From Croceitalea sp947503285 (lineage in GTDB: Bacteria > Bacteroidota > Bacteroidia > Flavobacteriales > Flavobacteriaceae), in the NCBI RefSeq assembly GCF_036985505.1, contig NZ_BTGQ01000004.1:488306-552305 (forward strand): a DNA stretch of 64,000 bases. The letters run 5' to 3'. The translations under genes and the position numbers were made by a program. Position 1 is the stretch's first letter, and each line of letters starts with the position of its first letter. Of this stretch, positions 62,098-64,000 are shown one piece after another. The notes under the pieces are model-generated. The model was not told where the DNA came from. It saw only the letters and a list, made by a program, of their open reading frames with translations, and did no database searches.

Positions 62098-63828
62098 TTA
62101 TCTAATAACCAATCTCTTGATTACCGATTTGTTTTTTGAAGTTATTTTCAAAAAATAGAGTCCACTTGAAAATTCCTCTATTTGAATGGTTTCATTTGAA
62201 TTGTAGGTCTTATCCAATACTGTGCGCCCGTCAAATGAAATCAATTTCAGATTTACCTTAGAATCAACTACATTTTTAACTTGTATGTTGCTATGTGCAG
62301 GGTTCGGAAAAACAAATGCCTCTAATTCGTTATCAAAATCTGATAACTGGATTTCATCAGGTAAACCGGCTAATAATGGAGTACTGCTAAACAACTCATA
62401 GGCACCTATATCAAAATCACCTCCTTGGGGTCTTGCCAAATTGGTAATATCGGATACGATTCCCCATGCGGAAACGTCTGAACCCGCATCTACCAAATCA
62501 GAACTTGGATCTGCAGGACTAAAGTCATTGGTCGCAGTAGCCGTAAGCCCCAAAGTATCCATCTGACGGGTCATGATATTGGAGTAAATCCTGCTTAAAG
62601 AGCTATCCCGTTCAATCCTCTTATTAAAATCAAAATAACTTTCTTGATCTCCTTTCCATGTGTTGCCCGAAGCGTGATCATTACCAGGGTCAACAATCAA
62701 GTTGTTTACAAAATAAGTGGGTACGTTCTCTTGTGTACTGTACTTTAAAGATGCGTCATTGGTTTGTGTAATAACGGTGTTATAATAAACCCCAGAATCC
62801 CCAGGTTCAACAATTGTATTGTTCACCACATAATATCCCTCGTTAGCATCATCAAATTCGTGCCTATTATGCATAAAGATTCCGTGAAAATCAGGTTTTA
62901 CCAATACGTTATTATAAATCTTGGTTCCGCTTTCGGCACTGATAAACTGCATTCCCTGACCTAAATTCGCTGGCCCATTTTCCATATAATTATTATATAT
63001 GCTATAAATCCCGCCACCGATACTCATAGCAAAATCTTGGGCATATCTGTTATCCGTTCCGTAATCAATAATGGTATTGTCCCTAATCCACCCATTTTCC
63101 CTGACCAGGTTCAACTGTATACCATCCCAAGCTATATGTTCCAATAAGTTGTGATGGATATCGACATTTTCAAGCCAATGTCCAAAAATAGGGGTGCCAT
63201 TACAACTTCGGTTGGTCTTGATCTTGTAACCGCCGGTATAACCAATATAAATTCCCTCGGCCCCTGTATGGTGAATGTAGTTATTGTGTATCTCTAAATT
63301 TTTAAGTACATACCCATTAGAACGCCAAGTATCGGGATTGCTACAACTAGGGTCGGTTTTGGCCATAATGCCTGCAAAACCCGTATTTTCGATTTCAATG
63401 TGGTCAATTTCAAAATCAGAGCTCAAATCTTCAATACCTATACCCGAAGAACCTCCATTGGCAACTTCCTTAATATGTATACCGTACTCAAAAGCTTGAT
63501 CACCAGTACCCGTTATACGTATGAATTCACTTCGTTTAAAGGCGATTCCGGTGTACTGTTGTTCTACAATCTCAACTTTTCCACCACAATTCGTAAAAGT
63601 TACGGGCTCAGTGTCGGTCCCCTCAAAATCGAAGAACCTAAAACCGGCATAGGTACCAGCCGGAATGCAGATAGTATTACCAGGTGCATAATTAACTTGG
63701 GATGCCAAAATGATGTTCAACGAATTTTGTTTCAACCCTGTCAAAGTAACATCACAATTACAAGACTGCGCGCGCGCAGTATGTAATACCAAAAAAAACA
63801 AAAAAGTAAAGTGTAATTTTCTTACCAT
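62098..63828 (-). CDS. Type IX-secreted right-handed parallel beta-helix protein
   Basis: The 576-residue protein has a signal peptide (ending TARAQ), then a series of beta-helix turns (GTYAGFRFFDFEGTD, DFEIDHIEIENTGFAGIMAK, NLEIHNNYIHHTGAEGIYIG, NNVLVKPDFHGIFMHN, FVNNLIVDPGND) and a type A sorting domain at the C-terminus (FPNPAHSNIQVKN, FSSGLYFLKITSKNKS, VIKRLVIR). The last feature directs export by the type IX system, whose PorV is encoded at 28973-30115. The fold is shared with polysaccharide lyases, but no catalytic residues can be named. It converges with gltD; a 25-base gap separates the stops. Confidence 0.85.
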   Translation of the reverse strand: MVRKLHFTFLFFLVLHTARAQSCNCDVTLTGLKQNSLNIILASQVNYAPGNTICIPAGTYAGFRFFDFEGTDTEPVTFTNCGGKVEIVEQQYTGIAFKRSEFIRITGTGDQAFEYGIHIKEVANGGSSGIGIEDLSSDFEIDHIEIENTGFAGIMAKTDPSCSNPDTWRSNGYVLKNLEIHNNYIHHTGAEGIYIGYTGGYKIKTNRSCNGTPIFGHWLENVDIHHNLLEHIAWDGIQLNLVRENGWIRDNTIIDYGTDNRYAQDFAMSIGGGIYSIYNNYMENGPANLGQGMQFISAESGTKIYNNVLVKPDFHGIFMHNRHEFDDANEGYYVVNNTIVEPGDSGVYYNTVITQTNDASLKYSTQENVPTYFVNNLIVDPGNDHASGNTWKGDQESYFDFNKRIERDSSLSRIYSNIMTRQMDTLGLTATATNDFSPADPSSDLVDAGSDVSAWGIVSDITNLARPQGGDFDIGAYELFSSTPLLAGLPDEIQLSDFDNELEAFVFPNPAHSNIQVKNVVDSKVNLKLISFDGRTVLDKTYNSNETIQIEEFSSGLYFLKITSKNKSVIKRLVIR

Positions 63829-64000
63829 AGTCTAATTTTATGAATTATCAAACAGATAGACCATAGCAAAATATCCGTTCATATTTTACAATTGTTCAAG
63901 AAATAGGAGGGGGAACGTGCTTAGGAGACTTAAGGACTTTGCGAATATATGAAATGTAGTCTTTTTCTTACCATTATATTGAAATATTTTAACATTTAGC

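Noticed and set aside
62098..63828. CRISPR-like or direct-repeat array within the beta-helix gene
   Set aside because: The periodicity reflects beta-helix coils in the protein; no identical spaced DNA repeats are present.

Overview
The window reads as chromosomal DNA of a marine-type member of the Flavobacteriaceae (Bacteroidota). Evidence seen directly: a gldJ-murF pair next to porV (gliding and type IX secretion genes), a type IX sorting tail on a secreted beta-helix protein, a SusC/SusD pair, GldJ- and SusD-type lipoproteins, genes without Shine-Dalgarno sites, several TAnnTTTG promoter motifs, and very many convergent or divergent short operons. The genus is not resolved from sequence alone.

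Layout. 1-5985: 3' end of an M3 peptidase, a large YwqK/MORN-type repeat protein, a sterol-desaturase family membrane enzyme, an ECF sigma factor with a tiny zinc-finger partner, and a UbiA-like membrane protein. 6083-11755: glycine decarboxylase P protein, a KAS III-like synthase, a methyltransferase and a family 2 glycosyltransferase. 11752-21358: a PafA-like alkaline phosphatase, MlaE/MlaF, the sprT-like/manC/DUF389 operon, a glucosidase-like lipoprotein and a cyclophilin lipoprotein. 21437-23723: an AT-rich array of three same-strand orphan genes, separated by long folded elements that resemble integron attC sites, with no integrase in view. 23724-30115 (minus strand): short-chain dehydrogenase, M28 peptidase, pyruvate dehydrogenase E2 and E1-alpha, cytidine deaminase, porV. 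30478-34454: gldJ, murF, a DCC protein, tRNA-Val(GAC), a QueD-like gene.

34587-49612 looks like a carbohydrate (or glycoside) utilisation region. It contains a sulfatase, then a minus-strand AraC regulator - GMC oxidoreductase - Tat-type small subunit - secreted xylose-isomerase-like TIM barrel operon, divergent from SusC - SusD - a 1103-residue FG-GAP/ASPIC-UnbV lipoprotein. The inferred logic is outer-membrane import by SusCD and periplasmic oxidation of a sugar ring by the GMC pair, with further processing by the TIM-barrel protein.

49632-64000: tRNA-Val(TAC), the exbB-exbD-tonB-folC operon, an NhaD antiporter, an acyl-CoA dehydrogenase, gltB-gltD (glutamate synthase), and a type IX-secreted parallel beta-helix protein.

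The two most interesting regions are the integrase-less cassette-like array (21437-23723) and the GMC/SusCD divergon (36600-49612). I also note that porU, expected from Flavobacterium johnsoniae to lie between gldJ and porV, is absent from that gap.
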